64,000 nucleotides of DNA from Siphonodentalium dalli (GCA_032622095.1 CP136063.1:91489980-91553979); one strand, 5' to 3'; counted from the first letter of the stretch, positions 10,250 to 21,737 are shown. The notes: generated from the letters alone by a model not told the origin. Translations and numbers: made by a program.

Positions 10250-11834
10250 TGCACCAACTAATGCCAAATTAGCAATAAATTGAAATATACGCTAACAATG
10301 ATTAGTCGTAAACCATATCTGTAGAATGTCTGGCCCCAAAATGGGAAAAAAACGAATGAAATTTTCATTTTTGCTAAAAAAAATCACAATTTCAAACTAT
10401 AAATTTGAAGGATAATATCATTATCCTTAAAACTAATGTATGTTATAGTACTGTAAAAATACCTGTCCCCCCCCCCCCCCCATCACAAAATGAGAGATAT
10501 GTTCTAATTATGTATAAAAAAAAGAAGGAAAAAGGTGGTTCAAACAAAATAAAAACAACAATTTTTGTGACTTGGAATCTCCTCTCCCTATGAATAGTAG
10601 TGTTGTAGTCAACCAAAGTGATCTAAATTATATTTATATAAAAAATGAAAGGCAGTTTCAATGTGGACATGGAATGTTGTTGGTTTTTTATTCCGGGCAA
10701 AACCCACAACCACGTTGAATTCAGTTATTAAAAGTATATTGGAACTGTTTAATAATCTTTCCCACAATTTATTCAACTTAAAATGAATGCATGGAGTTCA
10801 GTTCAGAGAGTTTGATTCCTTGCTTTTTAGAAAACCAAACATTCAAACTTTGGATCTGTGAGCCATTTTATGGTTGTTAATGTCTCATTATTTTGTTGGT
10901 CAAATTGTCAGAATCCGTTGAGGGAGAGTGGAATAACTCAATCTCATGAACAGGGACATGACAATAGGTGGTTTATGGATGTTGGCACATTACATCTCTT
11001 CAGAATAGGGAGGGGATGAGTCACCACCAAACCCTAGGTATTGGGCCTTTTCAGGAGTTTTATCCAAATTAGTTTGAAGTGCATGTATGAAACTATTAAA
11101 ATATGTATAAATTATCACTGTAACCAATGTTGTATCTAATAAATGTTCCAATTCCAATTATCGCATATTTTGCAAAAAATCAACATTTTCACCCCAAAAT
11201 GGCAATAAAATTATAAAACCTTCATAACCTATATGTGCATCCTGGTTACTACTGGAATAGTTGGAAACTAGTTATCATGGAAAAATACCATTAAGAAATT
11301 ATCTTCAACATGTGTTTCTGTCCTGGAATGTGCTTAAATTCGTTTTTACCATCTGTTGAACGGTTTTATCTCAAAACGTGTCTACATTGTTTACATGCTG
11401 TTTCCATGGCAACATTTCCATCAAGCTGACATCTTCTATTTTTATACGATATATAATTTTTCTGTGTGTAAAAAAAAAATAAACTCGAAAAATAAGCCCT
11501 GTTGGGGCCCCAAGACCGCTCCTCTAATATGCCACAACATCTTTGACCATCATTGATGGATTGATGGGATTACAGCTAACATTAGCAAATTTCATGTACT
11601 CAGCATGATCAACGATATATCTCCTCTTGATATAAGATTCCATCGCTATGTGGAATTCATAGATATTTGGGTTTGGGTTCAAGGGGTGCATATTGAAATT
11701 ATAGGATGGATACCTCATCACCAAACGGGGGGTACCTGCCTCGAAATGTTATAAGAGATAGGAGCAATTTGAAATTATAGGATGACCATCCCTCTTATAT
11801 AAATGAGAGCCTACGCACAACCCAGCTTTAAAAT
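10250..11834. other. Gene-free stretch with C15 homopolymer
   Basis: AT-rich sequence downstream of PARS2 with no convincing gene. A run of 15 C lies at 10467-10481. An open frame directly before this stretch (10033-10248) has some protein-like character but no recognisable family and was not called. Confidence 0.4.
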
Positions 11835-12312
11835 TATGATGGACACACGTCACACTTGTACGGTCGATCACAGGTGTGGGTCCTTTTATGCATTGTCGAC
11901 TCCAGATAAGACTAAATTCCTTCTGGCACACGTCGCACTCTTATGGTCAATCACCGACGTACGTCCTCTTATCATTTTCAGATTCCAAATACTGAATTCC
12001 GTCCGTCACACTCGTATGAGCGATACATGGTGTTGGTCCTCTTGTGCACTGTAATAATCCAGATATGATTGAATTCTTTCTAACACGTCACACTCGTACT
12101 GTCCATCACCGGCATGTGGTCCTCTTGTACATTGTCTGAATTCCTTCTGACACACGTCATGTGCACTCGTATTGTCCTCTTTTACATTGTTAGACTACAT
12201 ATGACTGAAATAATTCTGATACACGTGTATGTACATAACACTCGTATGGGTGACTCCTTTTGTGCATGGTCAAACTCCAGATATGACTGAATTTCTTCTG
12301 ACAAACATCGAA
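11835..12312 (-). pseudogene. Decayed C2H2 zinc-finger array (about six fingers)
   Basis: On the minus strand this is a degenerate tandem repeat of about 84 bp whose unit translates in pieces as CDVCQKEFSLIWS and then, one base out of frame, MHKRTHTCDRPYKCDVC. That is the C-x2-C-x12-H-x3-H finger with the usual linker of the TGERPYKC type. On the plus strand the repeating words are TTCTGACACACGTCACACTC and GGTCCTCTTGTGCATTGT. About six units are visible, most with indels or losses, so no continuous frame survives. It is probably the relic of a tandemly duplicated KRAB-less poly-zinc-finger gene. It could be a fragment moved by a transposon, but I see no borders. The repeat unit length and the linker make the identification firm. 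Confidence 0.8.
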
Positions 12313-12879
12313 ACTGTCCAAAATCGACTGGAGATTTTAAATCAGAAACCCGCGTTTTTTAAATTCAAAAATCGTTGCCAGTTTTTTTGTTGTTGACACA
12401 ATAAGCTGGCGATTTTACTTAGTGTTAACAATATTTATTTGAACGATAGCACAGAACATCACATTGACAATTATACATATAGAAAAAAACAACATAGTTC
12501 AAATGAGGATTGGATAACAAGCCATAATCCTATGGCTTTTATAAAAATCCTTTCCTCTATAAATGCAGACAGCTACAGGGTAAAGAGGACGGGAATTTGA
12601 ATATAGTTTTGTGTTTTCAAATAAATGTTGGGAAGTTAGTTAAGCGAGTGCAGGGTTAAGAAAGATGGAGGAGTGATAGAAGGGAGAAGATAATGAAATA
12701 CGTAGGAAAGATAATGAAGTAGGTAGGAAAGAAGTGTGATAAATGGTATATACACGAATGCCTCCGTCATTACACTGGTTTTAAATCATTTCCATCCCCA
12801 TATAAATATGACAGTTGAGAAGATATAATTGTTCAAGTGACTTAATTCGGTCACCATTTGTCGAGTTTGTGAAATTGGA

Positions 12880-14730
12880 ATGCCAAAAACTCCGTAGAAC
12901 GACATGGGGATGGCATGGGAGATGACTATATATAACTTTGTTGGATATCGGCGAATTGAACAATCTTATAAATGGTAGTGAATCTCCTCTCGCCATCCAT
13001 GACCCAAACGACCCCAAATGTGATTTAATACATCATTCAAGAACGTGCATGAATTTGGTAGAATCAGTGCTAAATATATTTGTATCAACTGTGGTGCAAC
13101 TCCCCTCATGCATGACTTGAACCGCGCCACTTTTGTCATATTTAAACCACGTCTATTAGACTCATGCATGCATTGTATAATGGAGATGATTATATATAAG
13201 TTTGGTAATCGGCAACTAAACAAATTGTTATCATAGTTATTACCCCCCCCCCCCCCCCCCCCACCATCTCTCACCCAAACGGCACCAACTTCGCGTCTTT
13301 AAATCACACGTTTATATTCCTCGTATCACGGAGAAGAATAATATAGCCACTCCCCTGACACCAACAACGTCACTTTAGAAAAATTTAACCCGCACCATTA
13401 GCTTACTCGTAAAAAGTTACCCCTGGTGCCATGACGATTGTACCCTTAACGTTATGTATAGAACACAGACATATATTCGCAAATATTTGATTCATTGTAT
13501 CATTTGAGAAAAACGTGTATGAGTTTGATGGTAATTGGCACTAAACATATTTTTTTAAGTTTTTGGTGACCCTCCCGTCCCTATTTCGGACTCAAGCAGC
13601 GCCACTTTTGACATCATTAAACCACACACTTAGACTCATTATAATGAATACATATAAAATTTATGAAAATTGGCGAGTATACACATTCGTATCAAATTTA
13701 GGGCAACCATTGCATATCTCTCACCCAAAAGGCACCAATTTGGCGCATTTAAACCACACGATTAGATTATTCGTATCACGGAGAAGAATATGTATCAATC
13801 AGGTGGAAATCGGCGCGAAACATATTGTTTATGGCACCCCTGACTCGAATGGCCCCACTTTTGACATCTTCAAACCACACACTTAGACTCCTGATATCAT
13901 GGAGATTATTATTTGTAAGTTTGGTGCTATTCCGCGACTAAACAATTTTTTATAAAATTTAGTGACCACCCCACCCCCATCTCTCACAAAAGCAGCACCA
14001 ATATGACGTCTTTAAAATCACACGATTAGATTCCTCATATCATGGATAAGAATGTGTATCAATTTGGTGGAAATTGGCGCTAAAAATATTGTGTATCAAT
14101 TTTGGTGCCCCTCTCCCTTTCAGTGCACCCTGACTCGAATGACACCACTTGTGACAGCTTTAAATAAGCCACGCCATTAGACACCTCATACCATGGTGAT
14201 GAATTTGTATAAGTTTCGTGGCAATCTGCGACTAAACCAATTCTTGTCAGAAGTAGTACCCACCACCGCCCCCCCCCCAAATCTCTCATCCCAAACGACA
14301 CCAATTTGGCGTCTTTAAATCACACAATAAGATTCCTTGTATCATGGAGAAGATCTCAGAAGAATGTGCATTAATTTGGTGGAATTCGGCGCTAAAATTA
14401 TTTTGATCAATTTTGGTGCCCCTCTCCCCTTCCGGGCACCACTGACGCGACTTTTGACATATTTAAACCACACCATTAGATTCCTCATATTATGGGGATG
14501 ATTATATATAAGTTTGTTGGCAATAGGCGGCAATTTTTTTTCTGCCCCTCCCCCTTTTCTGCCCCTGACAACAACGGCGTTACTTTAGAAAATTCTAACC
14601 CTCGCCATTATCTTTCTCGTAAAAAGTTACCCCTATTAGACCCCTTTTGTGCCATCTAGGTGGTCCCCTGTGAATTTCTATAGAACACAGACAGACAGAC
14701 AGACAGACATTCGCAAATATAGATATAGAT
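12880..14730. repeat. Degenerate tandem array with two alternating subunits (about 280-bp dimer)
   Basis: Two related subunits alternate. One runs TCATGGAGAAGAATGTGTATC, a GGTGGAAATTGGCGCTAAA segment and a pyrimidine-rich CCCCTCTCCC block. The other runs TGGAGATGATTATATATAAG, a GGCAATCGGCGACTAAAC segment and CATCTCTCACCCAAACGGCA. Each subunit ends in TTTAAACCACACNATTAGA or TTTAAATCACACGATTAGA. Copies are 70-85% alike by eye, with insertions. Homopolymer C tracts (C20 at 13243-13262, C9 near 14269) always fall in the same pyrimidine block. Short open frames throughout are by-products. A CAGA microsatellite closes the array at 14686-14708. Confidence 0.8.
13243..13262 (+). repeat. C20 homopolymer within the tandem array
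   Basis: Twenty consecutive C residues in the pyrimidine block of one array subunit. Confidence 0.95.
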
Positions 14731-15081
14731 ATATCAAAGGTGTCCAAAATTGACTGGTGATATTACATAAAAAAGCTGACGTTTTTTTACTTCAAAAGAT
14801 GTCGATTTTACTTCAAAAGTGGTGACCTTATTTTACATCAAAACCAATTAGCTCCATGCTGAGTTCAGTCCCATGCTGCACACGAATTACCGCTACCAGC
14901 GCCTACATATATGTGAAGAAATCGCACGTTTATTTGTTTGAGACTTTTGTATGTTATAATTCATTCTGCATTATTCTGAGAAACTGAACTGTATAGATTA
15001 AATTGTAACTGACAAAACACTTCAATAAAAAATGTTAGATTTATTTAAGAAAATACACACGGCGGTAGCAGTCAGACATAG

Positions 15082-15663
15082 CGTAGCGAGGGGACTGAAC
15101 TCTGTTTGCAGCTTCATTTTGGACGAGAACCGATGTGTGGGAAAGAACTATTTGGTGGGAACCGAATCATTTTGTGGCTGCTTGCCCGTGAAGTTGGCTT
15201 CAAGTATGAACAAAACCGATGGCGATTGACCGGACTTTATGGGAAAGGAAAGTCAGCGAGAACAGACATTGACCTTGATTGGATGAACTTTTCATTTGAC
15301 TTGACAGAAGCAGATGTCAAGAAATGTGAGAGATGTGGGTCGCCTGTCGACTCTTTCGCCAGCTCCTCTTGGGATGACTATATGGATGCTCACATAATGG
15401 AGGTACATCCGTCTAAGTTTCAGTTCATCCGCGAATTTCAGTATAGCAAACGATTTGGCGAGAAACGAGGTAAAACCTTTAGAATGTGTACTTTCCCTTC
15501 GTGTTCTGACAAAGTGAAAGTGAGAGGACATTGTAAACGTGTCAGTAAGCCACACACTTGTGCGTCATATATGGGCGGACTTACAGAGGAACTGACACGA
15601 TTTTGCCAGTCTGAGTTCGACAATAAGATATTGGTCGGCTTCCGATCAAGCGGGGATGCATAA
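15082..15663 (+). CDS. Unrecognised Cys/His-containing ORF, first part
   Basis: An open frame of more than 190 codons without an intron, the longest non-transposon frame in this part of the window. The first in-frame ATG is at 15133. Visible features: CERCGSPVDS with a downstream HIMEVH, spaced like a long-loop C2H2 zinc site; a second cluster, MCTFPSCSD, then HCKRVSKPHTC; and a charged middle (YSKRFGEKRGKTFRM). Codon usage and amino-acid composition are protein-like. I do not recognise the family. The frame ends at TAA 15661-15663, while protein-like sequence continues in the +1 frame from 15656, so the gene appears to be broken by one frameshift or spliced near its end. It could be a host orphan gene, an expanded-family member or a transposon accessory ORF. 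Confidence 0.55.
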   Translation, partial: RSEGTELCLQLHFGREPMCGKELFGGNRIILWLLAREVGFKYEQNRWRLTGLYGKGKSARTDIDLDWMNFSFDLTEADVKKCERCGSPVDSFASSSWDDYMDAHIMEVHPSKFQFIREFQYSKRFGEKRGKTFRMCTFPSCSDKVKVRGHCKRVSKPHTCASYMGGLTEELTRFCQSEFDNKILVGFRSSGDA

Positions 15664-15814
15664 GGTTGTTTTGTATGGACCTGGATATCTTGTCATCGAT
15701 TACAGCACGCCCGGATGGGGCCATGTAGAGAATGAACACAGTTACTATGAATTATGTTGGGATGTTCGCCAATGGAAGACAAAATCGTGCAGTGCAACAT
15801 TCAGCATGATTTAA
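15656..15814 (+). pseudogene. Unrecognised ORF, second part in the +1 frame
   Basis: Overlapping the end of the previous frame by eight bases, the +1 frame reads MHKVVLYGPGYLVIDYSTPG, then WGHVENEHSYYELCWDVRQW and a stop at 15812-15814. The richness in Trp, Tyr and Gly and the absence of stops suggest it is the genuine continuation of the ORF that stops at 15663. A single-base indel in the CGGGG run at 15651-15655 would join them; the homopolymer also makes a sequencing error possible. No family recognised. Confidence 0.45.
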
Positions 15815-16069
15815 TTCCATAGCCAGAAACTTAAAAGTCCTCACAGTTTCGAGGCAGCATTTCGACGGTTTTCTACTCAGGGGGTCACTGACAGCTTCTA
15901 CATTAACAGACCGCCCTGATGAAAAAATGTTCCACCCAAATTACGTGCCACATCATCAGAATGAATCGATGATATGTGTGCTCTGTTGCTCTCGAAACGA
16001 TTACTAGTAACCGAAAAAAGATAAAGCAACGGAACCGTATTTTCAAGCAGTCCGACCCCGTCGCTCGAA

Positions 16070-16570
16070 GACTACCTTTTACAGGATGAAATACTTAGTG
16101 AATCAGATTCGTCACTCATGTTGGATGATAGCCAAGTGGTAGTAGTTATAAATGAAGCTGCATTTGTTCTCCAATCCCATTGTCTCTATAAAATGTATGT
16201 GTCATTTACTATGTGTTATCAAATTAGACAAATGAATATGTTTAAACTGAGTGGTATTCAATTGACGATCATGACCGTGTTGTCTGACCAACGTTATTTG
16301 CGACTGGGACGACGAAGAGAGGCAACAAATCGTCAGACAATAATGGTGACATAGCTTGCAAGTTGGAATCTAAGAATGAAACAATTATAAACTCCGAATC
16401 TCTTTCAATCCTTGGAAAACCGAACTCGAAATAAGTCAGATTACGACAATATCCGCCCCCACAACTCCAAGGGGACATTCTAGGGGATCATGACAGCGAC
16501 AATGAAAATATACTGAGGGAATCAGGGGCATCACTCAAATTGGACGACGTTATATCCAACGAACAAGTAT
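16070..16570 (+). other. Two acidic peptide-like repeats of unknown origin
   Basis: One frame at about 16085-16142 reads DEILSESDSSLMLDDSQV, and another at about 16500-16560 reads NENILRESGASLKLDDVISN. The underlying DNA is only moderately similar, while the peptide pattern (E-I/N-L-x-E-S-x-x-S-L-x-L-D-D) is conserved. This suggests remnants of an acidic N-terminal region of a protein, possibly transposon-derived. Stops interrupt between them. Confidence 0.25.
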
Positions 16571-16930
16571 ATCCGTGTGATTTACATGGAATCATTTCCG
16601 GGCAGGGATTTCCAACGCATACCTATTATTTCATACACAGGAAATTATTTAAAATTTGTTATTTAAAGAGATAATCCACCTTTAAGCTTACAGCTTGTAC
16701 ACGGATATGGGCGGCCGTCAGAAAAGCCTCCAGGATGTGGCATTATTTCGCCGGTAATTTTTTCATCATTTATCACACAGACACAGGTATCTTTATACGA
16801 CAACAAATTTACCATGTTAATAAATTGTATTTCACATTATAGACCAGCGATGCTAGTCAATTTTTATTATAAATATTACTTAGTTCTGGGATATCACGAC
16901 CTTATTATGGTAATCGTAATGGCGATGGAG

Positions 16931-17302
16931 CCTCAAAGTGATGTGAAACACTGAGGTGGGGGTGTTCAAAAAGAAATTGAGAATAATCTTGCTCAAAGTG
17001 AATATTTTTATTAATTCAAATTGACCACACACAGCGTCATGCTAATATATTAATTAAATGCAACGACCCTCGATGGCGAAATCACTTTAGTTAAATTATC
17101 GCCGATAGTTGCGTCCGGAATCAAGATGTAAATATTTACAATTGAGCGTAGTTCAGACGATGTTTTCTGTGGAGTGGTAAGGTCGATTTCTTTGAAATTT
17201 CGGTGATGTTAATAGAATGCTTCATTCCACAGGTTGGGATAGCGCCTGATTACTAACTCATCAATTTCGCACACCCGAACAAGTCCATAATATGTCTTTA
17301 AA
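16931..17302 (+). mobile_element. 375-bp dispersed element, copy B (CTTAAAG/CTTTAAG type)
   Basis: Collinear with the element at 9669-10043 from AAAGTGATGTGAAACAC to TAATATGTCTTTAA. Its right part from 17042 is included in the big tandem duplication, so the duplication breakpoint falls inside this element. Confidence 0.7.
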
Positions 17303-17324
17303 GTGGCGTAATGTATATCAATTT

Positions 17325-17990
17325 GCATTGAAACTGTGTTCCCGTTATCCGTGACGACCAGCTAGTACATGGAAATTCGATCTGCGTGTCTAGAATCATG
17401 CTTGTAATTGATTATTTTATCAAAGTATGGGAAATTACGACTTCAGGTTGAGTCGTATTGGCGTCCGAGCTTAACGATACATGTGCATTTGAACTGGGTT
17501 CTCGTGATCCGTGACGACCAGACCATAGAAATTCGAGTTAGGTGTGTCTAAAATCATTTTTATAATTTATTGCTTGATCAAAGTATGGAACATCATTAAC
17601 ATGTAGTTCGTCACATTGACGCCCGGGGAGTTAGCCAGAAACGACCTTTCGTGATCCGTGATGACGGTATGAATGGGTTGCCCGCCAAAAACACGCTCTA
17701 CAAACGTCCCGACGCCCATCATCACCAACGGGAGGTAGGCTACCACCCGAGGGGGGTAACATGGGGTACCTAGAACATAAAGAGTTCGAGCGGCGTGTGT
17801 CTGCAATCATACGTAGCAGGTATTACTCTATACATGTGATGAATATCACGAACATCAAGTCCGCCCCGGGGACTTGGATTGGCCTAATGTCGCGTAAAAT
17901 AGCCAGAAACGGCCTTTTCGGGATTCGCAATGACCTAGAAGATAAGAGTTTAAACTGCGTGTGTCTGACATCATATGTAGTCGGTATCAC
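17325..17990 (+). repeat. Degenerate internal tandem repeat (GATCCGTGACGACCAG type)
   Basis: At least four diverged units share GTTCTCGTGATCCGTGACGA, GAAATTCGAGTTAGG-like and ATCAAAGTATGGAA blocks at spacings of about 150-260 bp. The same array is at 23546-24211 in unit 2. The 129-codon frame at 17761-18150 overlaps this array and its neighbour and is not considered a gene. Confidence 0.65.
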
Positions 17991-17999
17991 TCTATATAT

Positions 18000-18432
18000 C
18001 TATCCATGTAAACATGCCGTTACCAAGTCCATGTACCGTCTGCTTGGTTCGCAATCCCCGCGACACCGCTATCTTTCTCGTTATAGTATATATAAGAAAT
18101 CAAAGATGCGCTATGCACCTAACCGACTGAGTGAGTTAAAAGGACACTAAGCTCAACATAGACACGCCTTTACCTAATCCATGTACAGTCTATTCGGTTC
18201 GCCTACACCCCAACACTGCTATCTTTCACGTAATAGTATAGATAATAAATCAACAATGTGCTATGCACCTAACCGACTGAGTGACTTAATTATACACATA
18301 GACTCAGCGCGGACACGCCATCACCAACTCCGTTTCGCCTCCCCTGCGACAACGCTATTTTTTTTCTCGTAAAAATATAGATAAGAAATCAACGATGAGC
18401 TATGCACCTAACAGACTGAGTCACCGATTTCA
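18000..18432 (+). repeat. Tandem repeat, about 145 bp x 3
   Basis: Three units share CTAATCCATGTACAGTCT-type, CGCTATCTTTCTCGT and GCTATGCACCTAACCGACTG AGTGA blocks, with about 15-25% divergence by eye. Repeated identically in unit 2 at 24221-24653. Confidence 0.8.
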
Positions 18433-20417
18433 CATATATTTTCAAGCTACGATCGAATCCAAAGACAAATATATCGCGATCATGCATATCGCGTGTGACG
18501 AACGAAAAAGTCATTCTCATACATCAGCCTGTTCTCCCAAAAATCAGCACACTAACTGCTTATAATAGGAACTATGTTTAGGTAGATAATCTGCTTAAAA
18601 TTGCCTCATTTTGAGAATATAATATGCTGAAAATTAAAACATTTTAGTCACATTAACGACTCATAATGGGGGCGATTCTAAGCCGACAATGACACAAATA
18701 AGCCAACTCACGACTTTTCAGGTATACGTCTTTAACATGTGTTTTCACTGTGGCCCGCGCCATAGAACGAAATAACCGGGTAAGAGTCCATCATCTGCTT
18801 ATTACAGAATCAAATAATCACATTTTGGTACCTATTTCACTCTATAACTCAATTAATTGCGTATTTCCGCGAGGATATGTTGCATACATACATATCAGCA
18901 TATCCTCCTGTAAATAGGTTAACGCAGGAGCTATATATTCACATAAGTTCATATTAGACTTATTTGATTGTGCAGAGAGCTCATACAGAACTAAAACCCG
19001 TTATGCCGTTGAATGGCGCGCTTCGCACATTATAAAGAGCGTTCATATCCTCAAATAAGCTATAAATGGGCCTAAAACGCGATAACCAAAATAAGCCCTT
19101 ATTGTGCTTATTATTACGAGAACAATATACTCATGGTGGACGGGACTTCTACAAAATTTTAAATTCAATAAAGTTCTTACCAAAATCCCATACAAAACGA
19201 CATGCTGAATTTGGGGATACATGTAATGACATTAAATGCGAAAAACTATACGACCGTTTCGCTTTCACCAGAACAGAACGCCTGACACTAAACTGTAGCG
19301 GCTACACTATGGGATAAATCGTAGAATACTTTCTGCAAAGAAATTTCTGACAATGGTCAACTTGGAACGAAATGGTCTATGTATTCGCTGCGGCACAGCA
19401 TCTGAAGATCGGATTGTCAACACGTAAAACACTTTATAAAGGAGGTTACTGTTTGGTGCAGATTAAATGGCATCGCCTTGGTAGCCACAAGAAAGATTGT
19501 TATCATTGGATCCCTGTCAATGGGCTATAACTCTATTCTATGAATAATTTGTTTTGGCATGATAAAACAATACATAAATAAAACTAAATTTAATCCTGAT
19601 ACATTATCACTTATCATTTCTATCATAAATACAGTTTAGATATTCGCATGAGAAATTCATTGCACAATGCCAAATGAAATTGCCCTCTTTCGAGCAAAAC
19701 TGGTTCTTAATCGTATAAGCTCTTCGAAAACGATCAGAATCAAACATACCATGATGTATCAAAATATCGTTTCCACCGAAACCCAACGTATCTCTCAATC
19801 TCAGATGAATAGGTGTCGAGGAACCGTCGATTTGAACCACCAGAAAAAAAAACAACTCATTTATAGATTAACCAAGATTCCATTGTAAATAACAAACGGC
19901 TACATATACAATTAATATCTTATAAACATTGGGGTGGGGGCTATTATCCCGCATGACTGAATGGTACAGTATATAAAATATAGCCTCTGGTGCCTGAATC
20001 GTCTTTAAAAACAACTACATTCCGGTGACCACAATGGAAATAAGCGGATATCGGTCTGTTTTTGTGCATTCCTCACGATGCCACCTGATTACATGATAGG
20101 CCAATACTAAATTATTTATTTTATGATTCCATAAATCTCTGAAATGATCTTGAACATGTAGGAGTTAGCTTTGACTTATTCAGATACTGCCCTTACAATT
20201 TCATCCGATTCTTGACATTCCTATGTGAAGCTGTCTGCCCTTGTACATGGCTGTCATCTTTTCGCCCCTTTGTTGAGTCTACAGGAAACATATGTGGTCA
20301 GTGTGGGCTTGCCAAGCTAAACCACATCTTAGTCTCAGTAAAGAGGTGGAATGGTATCTGGGTTCAAGTGATATGAAGCCTATCAAACTGGATAATATTA
20401 TATTAAGTAGTATTTTG

Positions 20418-20630
20418 GCAGCTACGAGCATATGCTATACTAATTTTCAAGCAAGCTGATACCTCATTTGTGTCCAAACTCAGTTGTTTGCTCTAACATT
20501 CTGATCAAAGTTGTCTGATCAAACTCCGACCGGCAACTTTGGTCAGTCTGTTATAGAAAACTACTGGGTATTTCTGAACAAATAAGCTATCAACTTGTTT
20601 TAAAAATAAATTAGCATATGCTCGTAACAG
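20418..20630. repeat. Inverted duplication of a coding-like segment
   Basis: The plus strand at 20418-20483 reads QLRAYAILIFKQADTSFVSK; the minus strand at about 20565-20630 reads RLLRAYANLFLKQVDSLFVQ. Both translate to the same peptide in opposite directions, flanking about 80 bp. The 57-bp block missing from unit 2 lies immediately left. The peptide family is not recognised. Confidence 0.55.
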
Positions 20631-20689
20631 TCGACATGCTATGTTTTGTGTCAGTTCATCATATATTATGTTTTTGTATGTAAGCACAT

Positions 20690-21203
20690 TTTGAATGCGA
20701 GATACTCACCAACCTCGAAACCACGTGATTCCCCATCGTGACAACCGACAGCTTCAATTCACAAATGTTGGTGTCTTTTAGAGCCAATAGTTTCTCTTAT
20801 CAAACTCTTATCAAAGATGTACCTCTCTTTTTGAGAGTCGAAACGGAGTGACTTTGTCGAGTATTATTAAGCAACATGCGATGTTTGGTTTCGGAGGAAA
20901 TGTCTCAACTACAGAATCTGTATCCATCACCTGCTCTACATGTTTTGGAACAGGAATAATATCAGTCGCCTCAACTTGTGTTGATAGTAGTCATATACTG
21001 ACGAGTTTGATTCGACTCTATGTCTGAGTGCTGGCATCAACCCACGTTTTTGCTGAGTATGTGACATGTGGAATGGATGGTCGAGGACCAACTATTTTCT
21101 TAGCGCCTATATGACAGATGCTTCTCAGCTTTACATCGTTGAGTCTTGAATTCATAGTCCTAAATGGGACATGAACCAAGTTAGCCTTAGAGACACAAGA
21201 CAC
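20690..21203 (-). pseudogene. LINE ORF1 (gag-like) C-terminal fragment
   Basis: The minus strand reads LRSICHIGAKKIVGPRPSIP then HVTYSAKTWVDASTQT, and further on DIIPVPKHVEQVMDTDSV. The pattern of an Ala-Lys-Lys-Ile-Val stretch, a V-T-Y-S-A segment and a Thr-Gln-Thr end is typical of the region after the zinc knuckles in ORF1 of jockey/CR1-like LINEs. The DIIPVP block is shared with the LINE ORF1 remnant at 57716-58130 (DDIIPVPEPVSQAMDTAPAD), so both come from the same family. Frame breaks separate the pieces. The unit 2 copy is at 26855-27368. Confidence 0.6.
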
Positions 21204-21737
21204 ACATATATATTAAAGAACTTATAACTGGAAGTAGACAACACTATAAATGACAGAATGGAAGCTTATTCTAATAACAATAACGTTGGAGGAAATAGAA
21301 ATAACATCGCAGAATATCCATATACGGATGCTAACAACGCTAAATGAAAGATTATGAACAAATAGTACAAATCAACATATCCTCTCAAAAATACGCACAT
21401 AATCAAGCTATATTGTGAAATAGGTAGATAATGTGATTATTTCATTCTGAATTAAGCAGATAAGTGGATTCATACTCGTTATTTCGTTTTAAGGCCCGGG
21501 CCAGTGAAGAAACTTCTTGTTAATGAGCGTACACCCGAACAGTCGTGAGTTGGCTTATTTGTGTCATTGCCCGCACATAATCTGCTTAGAATCGCCTCAT
21601 TATGAGTCGATAACGTGACTAAATACTCTCATTTTCAGCCCATTATGGACTCAAAATGAGGTGGTTCTATGCAGATTATCTACATAGAACAGGTTCTTGT
21701 TATAAGCAGATAATGTGCTGGTTTTCGGGAGAACAGG

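Larger units (their letters stand above)
18528..21737. mobile_element. 3.2 kb element with inverted repeats of about 355 bp (unit 1 copy)
   Basis: The left terminal repeat (18528 to about 18882) starts CCTGTTCTCCCAAAAATCAG CAC; the right one (about 21372-21737) is its reverse complement and ends GTGCTGGTTTTCGGGAGAAC AGG. Within the arms the word AGCAGATTATGTG / CACATAATCTGCTTA recurs several times, a subterminal motif array of the kind a transposase could bind. Long inverted repeats next to MULE transposase exons suggest a MULE-type element, but no clean 9-bp target duplication is visible, so the class is inference. The interior contains LINE ORF1 fragments and no intact transposase. Confidence 0.75.

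Noticed and set aside
13563-13886. 107-codon frame within the 12.9-14.7 kb array
   Set aside because: By-product of the tandem array; the frame is not conserved between repeat subunits.
17761-18150. 129-codon open frame on the plus strand, repeated at 23982-24371
   Set aside because: It lies across degenerate tandem arrays, shows no domain, and is duplicated only because the whole 6.2 kb block is duplicated.
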